A stretch of 64,000 nt of DNA, taken from contig CAZQCF010000009.1 in the NCBI GenBank assembly GCA_964592235.1, positions 1 through 64,000 of the forward strand, written 5' to 3'. The translations under genes and the position numbers were made by a program. Positions 1-9,600 of this stretch are shown one piece after another. Source of the DNA: PLA3 sp964592235. Lineage in GTDB: Bacteria; Planctomycetota; Phycisphaerae; UBA1845; UTPLA1. The notes beneath the pieces were generated by a model, which did not search any database, was not told the DNA's origin, and saw nothing but the letters and a program-made list of their open reading frames with translations. Every line of letters begins with the position of its first letter. The first letter of the stretch is position 1.

Positions 1-52
1 GAGCAGCGGTTTCCTAAACCGCAGGTCGGAGGTTCGAATCCTCTCGGGCGCG
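1..52 (+). tRNA. tRNA-Arg(CCT), 3' part
   Basis: Only the 3' part of the gene is in the window. The anticodon stem GCGGT/ACCGC encloses a seven-base loop TTCCTAA with anticodon CCT. The T arm GGAGGTTCGAATCCTC and the acceptor strand CGGGCGC with discriminator G (position 52) follow. No CCA is encoded. The bases from 7 onward recur exactly at 53,025, so this tRNA is the attachment site of the 53-kb element. The 5' half lies to the left of the window and cannot be checked. Confidence 0.9.
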
Positions 53-1532
53 TTTCAACGCGGTTTTTTTTATCGCTATCAGGGGTTGCAGCGCATGCCG
101 CCGTCAGGTCGCGACCTGTTGCGTCACCTGTTCCGGTAAGAAAAAGGGTAAGCGCAGACGTTTGTCGATGCCCGTGCGGCACGGCCTTCGCCGCCGATTC
201 GGGCCTTGCCGCCGATACGTGCCTTGCCGCCGATACGTGCCTTGCCGCCGATACGGGCCTTGGTGCCGGGCTGACGCCGTCTTGAGGTTGCTTCCCGCCC
301 AGTGTTCCCGTTGCCCGCTGCGTGGCTCGCTCCGCAGGCGGGGCGGAGATGTCCGGCAGGGCGGTAAGCGCCTCAGACAAGTCGCCGATCACGGTGTGCG
401 AGTAGCGCGAAAGCGTTAGGTTGATATCGCTGTGGCGGGCGAGGTCTTGGGCGAGCTTAGGATGCACGCCGCCACGGGCCAGGTTGGTAATGAACGTGTG
501 TCGCAAAGCGTGGAAGTCCAGCACGCGGCCCGCTTCGTCCGTCGGCAGCAGGAAGTGCGACTTCATGCGCTTCTGCAATTCCTCGTCCCCCTCGGCTGCG
601 TCGAGCCAGTTCTGCCGGGCCTTGGCGAGGTCCGCCCGCAGCATGTCGGCAGTGTCATACGATTTCGGGATGGCCAGCGCCGCGGCTGACGGCAACTTGG
701 CCGCGAATTGCCTGCGGAGTTCGAGCGCGAGTTGTTGCGGAATGGGCAGCGTATCTTCCCGTCGCCGCTTTGAGTTGACAGCAGCAACGGTGACGGTCGG
801 CGGCTCGCTCGTCAGGTCAAAGCTCCCGACCTTCAGGCTCCGCAGTTCTGACGCCCGCAGGCCGGTCTGGACGGCTGTCTTGAAGATGATGGCGCGCTCC
901 GGGCCAGTGACGCCGCGCCAAACCTCGCCATGCTCGGCGGCATCAATCAGCCAGCGGAGTTCCTCCGGATCAAATGCCCGGCGCTCCCGCTCCTCGGTGA
1001 CGGTCTGGGCGCGGAGTCCAGCCAGCGGATTGTCCGGTGCCCGGCCGTCCTGAACCATCCAGCGGCAGAACTGCCGGATCGCCTGAATGTGAAAGTTGGC
1101 GGTCCGCGTGCTGATACCGTCGCGATCTTTAAGCAGGGCGATGTGCGACTGGACGCGACTGGCGGAGACATCCGGCCAGAAGACAAGCTTGCAGCCATCG
1201 ATGATCCGTTTTGCGCGGAGGTGGAGTAAGTCCGCGTGACTGTGTGAGCGGCCCTTGTTGAGCAAGTCAGTATGCCACTCGTCGAGATGCTCGGCGAGCG
1301 GCCGCTTGCGGTGGTCCTCAAAGCGGTCGCGGAGGCCGGACTGCTGCCGGTCAGCCTTGCGCTCGAGTTCGGCGGCGAACTGGGCCGTGGCGGTTTTGTC
1401 CTTGAAGCCGACGGCTTTTCGGAGGATGCCGTCGCCATCGCGGTATTCGATGTACCACTTCGCGGCCTGCCCACGTCGAACCGAACCGTCGGGCATCTTC
1501 TTGGTCCAGCTTTGCTTGAAGATTCGTGCCAT
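1..1532 (-). CDS. int: Tyrosine recombinase (integrase) of the 53-kb element, running off the window
   Basis: The frame is open from ATG at 1532 down to position 1 (510 codons) with no stop. After a variable N-terminal region comes a core-binding domain (about residues 60-165), then the catalytic domain with the tyrosine-recombinase pattern: Arg in TGLRASELRS, a beta-strand Lys in VNSKRRRED, His and Arg in HALRHTF, His in LARHSDINL and Tyr in LSRYSHT. A proline/alanine-rich linker with an 18-bp tandem repeat follows. The last codons are antisense to the tRNA, giving RPRGFEPPTCGLGNR. In the excised circle the frame would continue into 53,024-52,853 and stop after 565 residues. The integrated gene therefore carries a tail supplied by the tRNA side. 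It should catalyse integration and, with the small DNA-binding proteins nearby, excision. Confidence 0.9.
   Translation of the reverse strand, partial: MARIFKQSWTKKMPDGSVRRGQAAKWYIEYRDGDGILRKAVGFKDKTATAQFAAELERKADRQQSGLRDRFEDHRKRPLAEHLDEWHTDLLNKGRSHSHADLLHLRAKRIIDGCKLVFWPDVSASRVQSHIALLKDRDGISTRTANFHIQAIRQFCRWMVQDGRAPDNPLAGLRAQTVTEERERRAFDPEELRWLIDAAEHGEVWRGVTGPERAIIFKTAVQTGLRASELRSLKVGSFDLTSEPPTVTVAAVNSKRRREDTLPIPQQLALELRRQFAAKLPSAAALAIPKSYDTADMLRADLAKARQNWLDAAEGDEELQKRMKSHFLLPTDEAGRVLDFHALRHTFITNLARGGVHPKLAQDLARHSDINLTLSRYSHTVIGDLSEALTALPDISAPPAERATQRATGTLGGKQPQDGVSPAPRPVSAARHVSAARHVSAARPESAAKAVPHGHRQTSALTLFLTGTGDATGRDLTAACAATPDSDKKNRVETRPRGFEPPTCGLGNRC
7..76. repeat. attL: left copy of the 70-bp direct repeat
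   Basis: Positions 7-76 match 53,025-53,094 without a mismatch. The block holds the tRNA anticodon-loop-to-3'-end segment plus its terminator. Position 6 (g against c) and position 77 (t against c) end the identity. Strand exchange must have happened somewhere in this block. Beyond 77 the two copies stay about 85-90% alike for roughly a further 100 bp, because both flanks on that side are integrase coding sequence. Confidence 0.92.
49..71 (+). terminator. Rho-independent terminator of the tRNA
   Basis: CGCGTT, a very short loop and AACGCG are followed by G and eight T residues. The stem overlaps the tRNA acceptor end. The same structure is in the right-hand repeat at 53,067-53,089, so the terminator is part of the duplicated attachment sequence. 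The small loop makes the folding uncertain. Confidence 0.5.
183..254. repeat. Four-copy 18-bp tandem repeat in the integrase linker
   Basis: Four units of the form g(t/g)GCCTTGCCGCCGATAC lie end to end. The second to fourth are nearly identical and the first has three changes. On the minus strand each unit adds six residues (A-R-H/P-V/E-S-A) to the linker between the catalytic domain and the C-terminal tail. The period is a multiple of three, so copy-number change keeps the frame. Confidence 0.85.
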
Positions 1533-1673
1533 TCTCAAACCTGCCTTCCATTCCACCGACGGAGCCACAACGCATTTTCTTACGCGTCAGGAGCCGTCTT
1601 GATGTGACTCGACGATAGGTTGTCGGGCGGGCCCCAATCCATAGGCTGTAGCACCCCGTGTTTACCGTCAGAT

Positions 1674-3740
1674 TCACGCGGCCTCGTCTTCAGGCTTGGG
1701 GCCGCCGCCCGCACGCGGCTTTCCGACGAATTCCATTCCGGCACCTATAGACTCGTAGCTTGCCGGAATCGAATTGAGCCGATACCGAAGCGGGTCCCCC
1801 TTCTTGCCGGTTCCCTCCGAAGCAAGCCAACCCGACCGAACACCGTTGCCAAGATCACCCCTTAACGTCCGGATGCCCGGCTTGGGGAGCTCGCCGGACT
1901 CCGGCCACGCGGCGAGCGTCTCTTCTGCCGTCAAGCTGGTGGCGGCTCCCCCAAGAATCTCGCGCAGGACAGCCGATCGGTCACCCTGCCTCGCATCGCA
2001 CTTGCTCCCAACAAACCGATACTGGCCATCAAGTAGCTCGATAACGGCCTCTCTCGGCGTTTCATCGAAGCGCGAATACGCGGTCAGTGTGCGGCGGCAA
2101 TCCTCAAGGCTTTGGGTGTCATACCGGCGGAACTCAACGATGATGTCCACCCAACCTGGCAGTGCGCCGCTGCCACGAGAGGCCTGGCCTTCCGCGCCGT
2201 CACCCTTGCGGGGGTGGTGGACAAGAAGGATGCCCGCACCGGCTTCCGTGATCTCATGAAGGGGCATGAGTGCGGCATTGACTTCAGCAGCGTCATTTTC
2301 CGAAACGACCGGCAAGAGGGCGCTGATGGTGTCGAATATGACGACGTCGAACTTTCGTTCCTCAACCAGCCCGGCGATGACTTTGGTGAATTCCCGCCAC
2401 TCGGCGGCCGTTGGCCTCGCCTTGAACCTTCGACAAATGAACTCGCAGCAATCCGTCCAATCATGCTGATCCCGGCGCATAGCCCACAGCCCGGTGCTTT
2501 CTTCAGCTATGACCAGCGCCCGTCCCGGCTTGATTTTCCCTGCGACATCTCCGCCTTGGCAGATCGCAGAGAGCAGATGTCCGATGAGCGTCGATTTGCC
2601 AGACTTCCAGACGCCGGTGAAAAGCGTCGCGTGGCCGTGTGCGATGTATCCTTGCCAAACCCAGTCCACGGCGTCCCCGGGGCCAAGCTGCGACGCCGGA
2701 ATGGGCGACCAATTCGATTCCGGCAAGCTTCCACCCTTATATGCCGGAATCGAATTCGCCGAGCCTCGGGCGATTTTTTTCTCGGCGTCTCGGACTCGCC
2801 TGATGATCTCTCGATCGTCGTAGTCCTTGGGGAACGGGTAGATGCTGGAATACAGCCGCACCAAAATGACCGCCTCGGTGTCTGAAATGTCATGTTCCAC
2901 GCACCGGCACGCCACTGCGTGCAATCGACATGAACCGTCGCTTTCCTTCTTGGTCGGCTTGATGCGCAACATGGCGGCAAGGGCCGCCGCGATTCGGTCA
3001 TTGGACGGCGAGTCATTTCGCGGTTCAGCCGGCGCTTCGGGCTTTGGCAGTCGAGCGGCGGCGTCATCCACTGGAGGCAGTAGGTGGTGGAGGTCAGCCA
3101 GGTCGACGCGCTGGACGTCATCGGACTCCACGATTGTGCAGGGCACCGGCTCATCCGGGAACTTCTGGTTCAAGAAGCCCGGCAGCCGCATGATTCGCGG
3201 CGGATCGTGAATCGATTTGTCGCTGTCCACCCGCGCGATTAGCCGTTTCTGAAACTCGGTGAACTTGTCTGGAGCGATGGGGTCTTGCAACCGCAGGTAG
3301 ATGTGGACCCCGTGCCCGCTCTCGATCACGAGGCTCGGCTTGCCCAGCCCGGCGTCTCGCCAGCGCCGCTGCGCCTCTTCAACGTCGATCCGGTCGAAGT
3401 CCGCGAAGAGACAACGGCAGAGCGCCACGTCGGCTGCGCTCTTGCCACCCTTCGTCTTGCGCGGGTTGGCGCCGACGTAGATGTTCTTGCCGATGTTGTT
3501 GTTGCGAAGCAGCAGTTCAACTTGATCCACTAGTTCGCGTGCGGCATACCAATAGCTTCGTCCATTAGGCAGCGTCCGAACTTCCACGATGTCATCCGGT
3601 TCGAAGACGATCAGCGCGTAAGTTTCAAGTTGACTTCGCGCCTCTTGAACCGCCTCGGGAGCGATGATAGAATTCAGGGGTCTGTAGATAGGGGCCGCGT
3701 TTCCTTCGCCGGGGCGCGGCCCTTCAATTGCGCGGATCAT
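1674..3740 (-). CDS. Replication protein: primase-like domain fused to a RepA/AAA_25-type ATPase
   Basis: The start at 3740 gives 688 residues and overlaps the upstream stop as ATGA; the longer open frame further upstream is only read-through of the neighbouring gene. The N-terminal half has the look of an archaeo-eukaryotic-type primase/RepB polymerase: FADFDRID followed by ESGHGVHIYLRL. The C-terminal half is a RecA-like ATPase with Walker A GVWKSGKST, Walker B FDVVIFDTIS and LLVHHPRKG, as in RepA/AAA_25 helicases. The product probably starts and drives replication of the excised element. Primase-helicase fusions of this kind are common in satellites and integrative plasmids. It is the last gene of a three-gene ATGA-coupled operon. 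Confidence 0.8.
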   Translation of the reverse strand: MIRAIEGPRPGEGNAAPIYRPLNSIIAPEAVQEARSQLETYALIVFEPDDIVEVRTLPNGRSYWYAARELVDQVELLLRNNNIGKNIYVGANPRKTKGGKSAADVALCRCLFADFDRIDVEEAQRRWRDAGLGKPSLVIESGHGVHIYLRLQDPIAPDKFTEFQKRLIARVDSDKSIHDPPRIMRLPGFLNQKFPDEPVPCTIVESDDVQRVDLADLHHLLPPVDDAAARLPKPEAPAEPRNDSPSNDRIAAALAAMLRIKPTKKESDGSCRLHAVACRCVEHDISDTEAVILVRLYSSIYPFPKDYDDREIIRRVRDAEKKIARGSANSIPAYKGGSLPESNWSPIPASQLGPGDAVDWVWQGYIAHGHATLFTGVWKSGKSTLIGHLLSAICQGGDVAGKIKPGRALVIAEESTGLWAMRRDQHDWTDCCEFICRRFKARPTAAEWREFTKVIAGLVEERKFDVVIFDTISALLPVVSENDAAEVNAALMPLHEITEAGAGILLVHHPRKGDGAEGQASRGSGALPGWVDIIVEFRRYDTQSLEDCRRTLTAYSRFDETPREAVIELLDGQYRFVGSKCDARQGDRSAVLREILGGAATSLTAEETLAAWPESGELPKPGIRTLRGDLGNGVRSGWLASEGTGKKGDPLRYRLNSIPASYESIGAGMEFVGKPRAGGGPKPEDEAA

Positions 3741-4006
3741 GTTGCGCCTCCTTGCAAACGTTGCCGCGCTTCCCATTCGCGCCGATCCGGCGCGCCGGCC
3801 GTGAGCCAGGCGCGCACGCCCCCAGGTCCGTCGAGGACGTAGCGCTTGCTCCGGCCGAACCGGGCAGGCCTCGGTCCGATTCTGCCGCTGGTCTCCAGGC
3901 GCTCGGCGTGCCGCTTGCTCACGCCGATCATCCGCGCGAGTTCGGCAATGGTGACCGCCAGCGGCGTGCTCTGCGTCAGCGGAGTTGCGGATTCGTGTGC
4001 CCTCAT
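3737..4006 (-). CDS. Small helix-turn-helix protein (AlpA/excisionase-like)
   Basis: An 89-residue basic protein has a MerR/AlpA-type helix-turn-helix, TIAELARMIGVSKRHAERLE, at about residues 19-38, followed by a wing-like stretch rich in Arg. It begins at ATG 4006, which overlaps the stop of the previous gene (ATGA), and its own stop overlaps the start of the replication gene in the same way. Proteins like this act as excisionases or as activators of element genes. Which role applies here cannot be read from sequence. Confidence 0.65.
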   Translation of the reverse strand: MRAHESATPLTQSTPLAVTIAELARMIGVSKRHAERLETSGRIGPRPARFGRSKRYVLDGPGGVRAWLTAGAPDRREWEARQRLQGGAT

Positions 4007-4236
4007 GACCGCCCCCCTGCACGTCGCGCGGCTTCATAAGCGGCCATGTCGCAGCCTGCAGCCACAAAGGTCTCGATGTCCGTCCGTCGCCAACGGACGG
4101 ATCGATTCAGGCGTAAAGGCTGAACCAGCTTACCCATCGCGCACAGTTTCCAGACTTGCCTCGTGCTCACGTTTAGCGTGTGTGCCACGTCCAGTACGTT
4201 TAGTAGTGCCATGCCTTCAATCGATTCCGCGTTCAT
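4003..4236 (-). CDS. AlpA/HTH_17-family DNA-binding protein
   Basis: ATG 4236 is preceded by AGGAGC and gives 77 residues; a longer GTG start at 4260 is less likely. LLNVLDVAHTLNVSTRQVWK is a helix-turn-helix of the type that reads a single site next to attP, and VRWRRTDIETFV is the usual end of the HTH_17 domain. It is the first gene of the operon leading to the replication protein, so it is a good candidate for the excisionase or the switch of the element. Confidence 0.7.
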   Translation of the reverse strand: MNAESIEGMALLNVLDVAHTLNVSTRQVWKLCAMGKLVQPLRLNRSVRWRRTDIETFVAAGCDMAAYEAARRAGGRS

Positions 4237-4379
4237 TGTGCTCTGCTCCTGCGGCCGCACCTTTTGGCTCGCGGAATCATTTTGTCAGCAGGAAATAGAT
4301 TGGAATTGTGAACGCGCAACAATTACAGAATTACGGTGTTTGCCGTTGAATAGAGCGGTTTTTTCTTGCTACGATGTAA

Positions 4380-5120
4380 TTACAAACTGCGAGACAAGCC
4401 AGATTTTCTGAGAGTCGAGCCCTTTACATGCTTCGGTTGGCAGTGCTTGAGTGCGTCATCTTCGTGGTATAGTTTCAGGACTCTCTTTCCGTTTTCCGTC
4501 GTCACTCCAGATGCAGCCTTTCGAGTTCTTACCCTCTTGTCGCGGGCTGCTTCGGACAGACGCGCAGGCGGAATGGCGTGGTGCAGGTTAAACCAAGCCG
4601 CAGGCTTATATTTTGAGGCGTCTTCATCCAACGACACCTCGTGACTTCGATTTGCCGTGCCGTGCACAGTTTTGTCCTGATACGCTACAAGCTCCAATGC
4701 CTTGCTCTCATTGCGTGTGTCCGAGGCCGGTTGGTTGAGGATCGCACTGAGTTCAGTCTTGCAGTCCGGACCCGTTACGGCCTTTCGTGATTCCTCAATG
4801 ATCTTAATGCTGGATGCTATTCGCGAGCGCAGACTCTCGATTGCATGTAGATAACTTTCCCCGGCCGCATCCCCCTCGGGGAGTCTGGCCTCACAGCTCT
4901 TGCAATATGCAACCGCATCGTCGATTTGCTTTACGATGTACGAGTATGAAGGACTTAGACGCATCAGAGTTTCGCGTGTCTGGTGGCATGGTAGTATGAA
5001 ATAACGACTGAACTCATTTGGAAGTTCGTCTCTTTCCAAGAAACCTGCTAAGTTCCTCTCCCAGCCGCGTAATGGGTGCAAATCGTCACTTGGGTGTGTC
5101 ATGAGCCAGGATGTGGACAT
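4380..5120 (-). CDS. Hypothetical protein, 246 residues
   Basis: The start at 5120 is fixed by GGAGG seven to eleven bases upstream. I do not recognise the protein. It is hydrophilic with no signal peptide or membrane segment. Its middle part (about 70-125) is probably helical, with a CKSCEARLPEG motif, and the last 50 residues are strongly basic, which fits nucleic-acid binding. It lies upstream of the AlpA-like gene on the same strand with a gap of about 140 bp. It is probably an accessory gene of the element. Confidence 0.6.
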   Translation of the reverse strand: MSTSWLMTHPSDDLHPLRGWERNLAGFLERDELPNEFSRYFILPCHQTRETLMRLSPSYSYIVKQIDDAVAYCKSCEARLPEGDAAGESYLHAIESLRSRIASSIKIIEESRKAVTGPDCKTELSAILNQPASDTRNESKALELVAYQDKTVHGTANRSHEVSLDEDASKYKPAAWFNLHHAIPPARLSEAARDKRVRTRKAASGVTTENGKRVLKLYHEDDALKHCQPKHVKGSTLRKSGLSRSL

Positions 5121-5208
5121 ACAGAACCTCCAAGAATGGGCCAAGGCAGCGAGCCGTTGTGAGGTGCCGAACACCCTCCCACCCCAGCCGTTCAGACGAT
5201 TGTGAATC

Positions 5209-5460
5209 CTACGTCTTGGTTGCGCATTTCAATGAATAATGGTGAATGGAGCAACCCCAAGCAGAAATCCCGTCGTTCGTTACATTTGAGACGGCGACCA
5301 CCAAAGAACTGGTGCCAAAGTTTTCGGGGCCGGTGTATTTGGGATTTCTTTTTGTCGGCAGAATTTGAGAAGCCGCGGGGTTCGATTTTTCCGGCGGGTG
5401 GCGGAGCCGTTCCTTAAGACTGTGAAACGTGCTAATCACACGACTCAATTCAGACATCAT
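5209..5460 (-). CDS. Possible small protein, 83 residues
   Basis: Two adjacent ATG codons (5460 and 5457) are preceded at good spacing by AGAGG. The product has a short amphipathic N-terminus (SELSRVISTFHSLKERLR) and a less convincing C-terminal half. No family is recognised. The good ribosome-binding site is the main argument. Low-complexity composition and the absence of a domain argue against it. Confidence 0.3.
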   Translation of the reverse strand: MMSELSRVISTFHSLKERLRHPPEKSNPAASQILPTKRNPKYTGPENFGTSSLVVAVSNVTNDGISAWGCSIHHYSLKCATKT

Positions 5461-5667
5461 GCAAACCTCTATTAAGTACAGCCTCGGCTTCCGGCCGTGG
5501 TATTGCGGTGAACAACATGCTGAAGTCGCTTGACCCCACTGGATTCCCCGCGTGCCCGAGCATCCAGCCAGCGCGGGATCATACCGCCGAAACCCCAGTG
5601 GCCGCACCAACTTGTGAATTTCTCGCTAAATCCGGTAAGGCGGAAACAAATCTCGCGGGTTTTGGCA

Positions 5668-6024
5668 TCATCCCCCCGACGGCTTGGCCGGGTAGCCTTC
5701 CTGTCGCAGGAGATCGACAAGTTTATCGCGGTGGTCGCCCTGGAGTTCGAGACAGCCGTCCTGAATCGTGCCGCCGGTGCCGAGCAAGGCCTTCAGCCGT
5801 TTGAGCAACGCGGCTTTGTCCGCGTCGGCCATCACCAGCCCGCTGATCGTCGTCACGATTCGCCCGCTGCTGATACGCTGCCGCGAGACGCGGACCTTCT
5901 GGTCTTTCGGCAATACGACGTGGCCATCCGCCCCGCGCGGGCAACGACACTCGGCCAGCGCCTGGCCGCAGTCGTCGCAAGTCACCGGCCGCTCAAGCGG
6001 AGTTCCGTCGAATAGGCCGCTCAT
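5668..6024 (-). CDS. yciH: SUI1/eIF1-family translation initiation factor homologue (YciH-like)
   Basis: The 118-residue protein has a Cys-rich N-terminus (CDDCGQALAECRCP) and a SUI1 domain over about residues 55-115. The signature GTGGTIQDGCLELQGDH is very close to the archaeal/bacterial eIF1 core, and it ends with the usual RDKLVDLLRQEGY helix. In E. coli YciH affects start-codon fidelity. It is divergent from the next gene. Presence on an integrative element is unusual, and the effect on host translation is unknown. Confidence 0.85.
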   Translation of the reverse strand: MSGLFDGTPLERPVTCDDCGQALAECRCPRGADGHVVLPKDQKVRVSRQRISSGRIVTTISGLVMADADKAALLKRLKALLGTGGTIQDGCLELQGDHRDKLVDLLRQEGYPAKPSGG

Positions 6025-6171
6025 GGCGATATCATATCCGCGTTCTATGGCAAACGCGGCCGCACTCTCAACGTCGACAGGATGTCACAGGCTGTCACTT
6101 CCCGGGGTTTGGCGTACAGGAAATTAGAAGCCCGACCTTTTTCCGTGTAATACCTGTGTTAGAATCGGGCC

Positions 6172-6615
6172 ATGCTCACCATCACCGGCAAGGGCATTGG
6201 CCAGCGGCGCAGGCTGTTTGAGGACTTCTCCGTCCCGCCGCCGAGGGAGGTTGGCGACGGCGGGCCGCTAACGCTTCGCGCCCTGATTACTCATGTCGTG
6301 ACGCAGGAAGTAGCCGCGTTTAAGCAGCGGCGAGAGGCGCGAAAACTCGACCGGGTGCTGTCGCCGCGACAGATCGAGGACGGGCTGGAACGCGGCAAGG
6401 TCAGCCCCGAGGGTCGCGACGGCCTTCCGCGGGCGTTCAAGGAGAAGTCCGTCGATGTCGAGTCGGCCATTGCGACGGCACTGGAGGCCTTTGAAGATGG
6501 CATGTATCTTGTCATTATTGACGAAATTGAATATCGCGAACTGGATGCGATCGTGAAGCTGGCGGAGGACAGCCGGATCACCTTTCTGCGGCTGACGTTT
6601 CTTGCAGGGGCCTGA
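6172..6615 (+). CDS. Small beta-grasp-like partner of the DUF4132 protein
   Basis: This is a 147-residue protein. The N-terminus (LTITGKGIGQRRRLFEDFSV) looks like a beta-hairpin and a long helix follows (TLRALITHVVTQEVAAFK). After a basic insertion the C-terminus, YLVIIDEIEYRELDAIV then DSRITFLRLTFLAGA, reads like the last strands of a ubiquitin-like beta-grasp fold that ends in a small flexible tail. This fold call is my pattern reading, not a database result. The stop is two bases before the start of the giant DUF4132 gene, so the two are almost certainly one transcript and work together. I have seen similar pairs described only as hypothetical proteins. Confidence 0.7.
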   Translation: MLTITGKGIGQRRRLFEDFSVPPPREVGDGGPLTLRALITHVVTQEVAAFKQRREARKLDRVLSPRQIEDGLERGKVSPEGRDGLPRAFKEKSVDVESAIATALEAFEDGMYLVIIDEIEYRELDAIVKLAEDSRITFLRLTFLAGA

Positions 6616-6617
6616 AC

Positions 6618-9600
6618 ATGCTTAGTCCGGACGAGATTCTCAAGAAGCTGGAGGCGCAGTACGACACAAAGACGTGGATCACGGTTCGCGAAAGGGCGCT
6701 GCGCGGCCTGCCGCGCGTCGTGCGAGAAGTCGGCCAGGAGCTCATCGATCTCGCAAAGGACTACGAGCCCGGCGAAAGTCGCAATGTCTGGGGAATCCAG
6801 ACCGCCGCCAAGCTCTTCTTGTTGCGATATGACGACGAAGCGCTCCTTCAGCTCGGGGACGCGCTGTTTCCCAATCTGGCAAAGCCGTTTCGCGCTGCGT
6901 GGAAACTGCTCGATCGACTGCCGTATCAATCCGGTACGACTCGCAAGCCGTTTCGCGCACCGGGTCGTGACGACCTTCTGAAAGAAACCCGCGTCGATTT
7001 TCTGGTCAACCTGCTGCACAGCCTTGAAGCGCTGGAGATGGATCTGCGGCAACTCGCGGCCTACGCCCCGTATTTGGAGTATGCGTATAACGGCAGCCAG
7101 ATCGGCCTCCTCCTGGCCGCCGCGATTGACGAAGGCGGCCCGCAGGCAGAAGAAATCAAGCAAATACTCCGCGACAGCGCCGAAGGGCAGCACGAAATCG
7201 GCCAGATGGGCCGGCATGTCATCACGGCGTTTCTGTGCAGCGCGGACCGCGAGTGCTGGGAGTACATCGAGAAGCTGCTTCTCGCGGCCCAGCGGCAGGA
7301 GGGCTTGCGGCAGCAGATTCTGGAGGCGGTTGACTTCGCCCATCCCGACGCCTTCCGGCACATGCTTCGCGTCATCGCGGACAACAATCTGGCCCGGTTC
7401 AGCGCCACCGTCCGTGCGGCCGGCGTATGGATCGGTATGCCGCTCGATGCCCAGAGCAGCCGCTACGCGAGTGACACGCTGGAGAAGGTCGCCTTGCTGC
7501 TTGATGACGAGTCGGCTCGCACCAAGGCGCTCGACGGCAGCGATGCCCACGAGGCATATCTCGCGTTGTGGTGCTGTGCGTTTGAGGATGCGGTTTCGAG
7601 CGTACCGACGGCCGCCAGGCTGCTCAAGCATCGATCGGTTGAGGTGCGTTACGCGGCCATGTGCGCGCTCCGTGCGATGGAGATTCCCGACGCATACGAC
7701 GCGATCGTTTCAGCCGTGAGTGATTCCGATGAGCGCGTCGCGTGCCTCGCGGCCAGCGCTGCCGGCAGCGAACTCCATCGCCGTGTTCAGCAGCAGAAGA
7801 CCAACGAAACGCTGTTTGAGTCGCTCGCGACTGCTGTTCCGATCTGGCACCGAGTGAATATCAAGTGGCGGGGCCAATCCGTCATCGAAGCGGGAGACCT
7901 GTTCGAGCGACTGGAACGGTTAATCGAGCGATTCCCCAAGCCGACTGTGCGCGTCAAGCCGTTGATCTGGCCATGGTCGAGTGACTCACTGGAGCGCCAG
8001 CAGGTCGCCGATGTCATGATGCTGGCGGTGGCCGACCGGCCGCTGGATCGAATCGTGCCCTATTTCCAATACATGTCGCCGGATGGGCGGCGCGCAGCGA
8101 CCGGGCTGTTGCAGGGGGCCGGCGCGCTGAAAGGGCCGTATCGCGAGATTCTGCTGCGAATGGTGGGCGACTCATCGTCCTCGGTGCGCGAGGCGGCCAT
8201 CGAAGCGCTGACCGAGCAAACGCTCAAGCCGAACGATGCGCCGATTCTCGAAGAACTGCTCACACGAAAATCGGAAGACCTCCGCCGGGCGGTGATTAAG
8301 TTGCTCTTGACATTGAGCAATGATGACGCGCTGGCCAGCGCCTGTCGCCTGATCTGGGCAAAGCACAAACCCCAACGCCTGGCCGGACTGGACTTGATTC
8401 AACAGATGATCAACAACCAGCGGGCGGCCGACGCAGTGCGGCGGGTCGCGCGAACCGCGCTCCAGGACAGCACCGTTCTGGAATTCGATGAGCGGGCGGT
8501 GATCGAGAAGTTGCTGGCCGTCGATGCCGCACCGCTCTCCCTGACCAACGCGCTGGGCCTGATGGACCCCGCGAAGCGCACGCCGCCGACGCAGCCCCGG
8601 AAGCGCGCGGTGCAACTGGCGACGCCCGCCGCGGCGGCGCTGGCGAAGCTGATCGACGACGCGGTACACGAACATCGGGATGCGCCGGTGAAACGATACG
8701 AAAACGCATCCGACACGGACGTGCAACCGCTGGCGGCATCCGATTGGGGCTTGGGAGACGGGTTCACCTGGGACCGTGCGAGCGAGCAGACCCGGCTGCG
8801 AAACACGGACGACATCCCTCTTTGGGAAGTCTGGAAGAAGGTCTGGGCCGAGCGACCCAAGGCCGCGCGCGATGCGGACGGCTTGGAAGTGGTCCGCGCC
8901 ATTCTTGTGACACACTTTGAATCCGAACGGAAGTGGTTCAAACGCGACGGACTTTGGGAAGAAGCAGTCCGGCAGTCCTTCCGCAGCGGCACGAAACTGA
9001 AGTATCCGCCCGTGGTGCTCTCGGTGCTGCAGTGGCTGGCCACTTTCGAGTCAAACGTCGACACGGCGGACTTCATCGTCGATGCCTTCGAGACTATTCT
9101 GTCGGCAATCCCACGTGAGAGGCTGTCGGAGACTGTCCAGCACGGGGCGCTCGCGTTTCGGCAGCTCGTCTCGGATTGTGACGTTTTGACAAGGAGCCTG
9201 CAGAAGATTGCAAAACACAAAGGCCACTGGCAATCGCATCACAGCCGCCGTCTGTATGAACTGCTTCGCTGGGTCGATGAGCCTTTGTCCGTTCCGCCGC
9301 AGCCTGTCTCCGGGGTCGCCCGGCTCAAGCAATCCGCTCGCTTGCTCGCCGCGCGCCTTACCGGTGCACAGTCCGTGGATCACATTCCACGCAAGCGCGT
9401 CAATTGGGACGACATGGCCGCGGCGTACGACGGTGGTTACGCCAACGAGCACGATGTCTTCGACAGCCTGCTCGGCCCGCGCGAGAAGGAACGATACGCC
9501 TCGACGTTCTCATTCAGCGAACTCTCGCAGGCCTCGCGTGCAATGCGCCGGCGCGAACTCTCGCCAGCGCTGACAAGCGTCGTGCAGCGCGCCATGGATC

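Noticed and set aside
6172..6615. A full ubiquitin-like conjugation system
   Set aside because: No E1, E2, E3 or JAB-type protease gene is near and the protein ends in GA rather than GG; only a fold similarity is proposed.
6291..7631. A 446-residue minus-strand protein
   Set aside because: Covers two coupled genes with good domains on the other strand; no ribosome-binding site or family.
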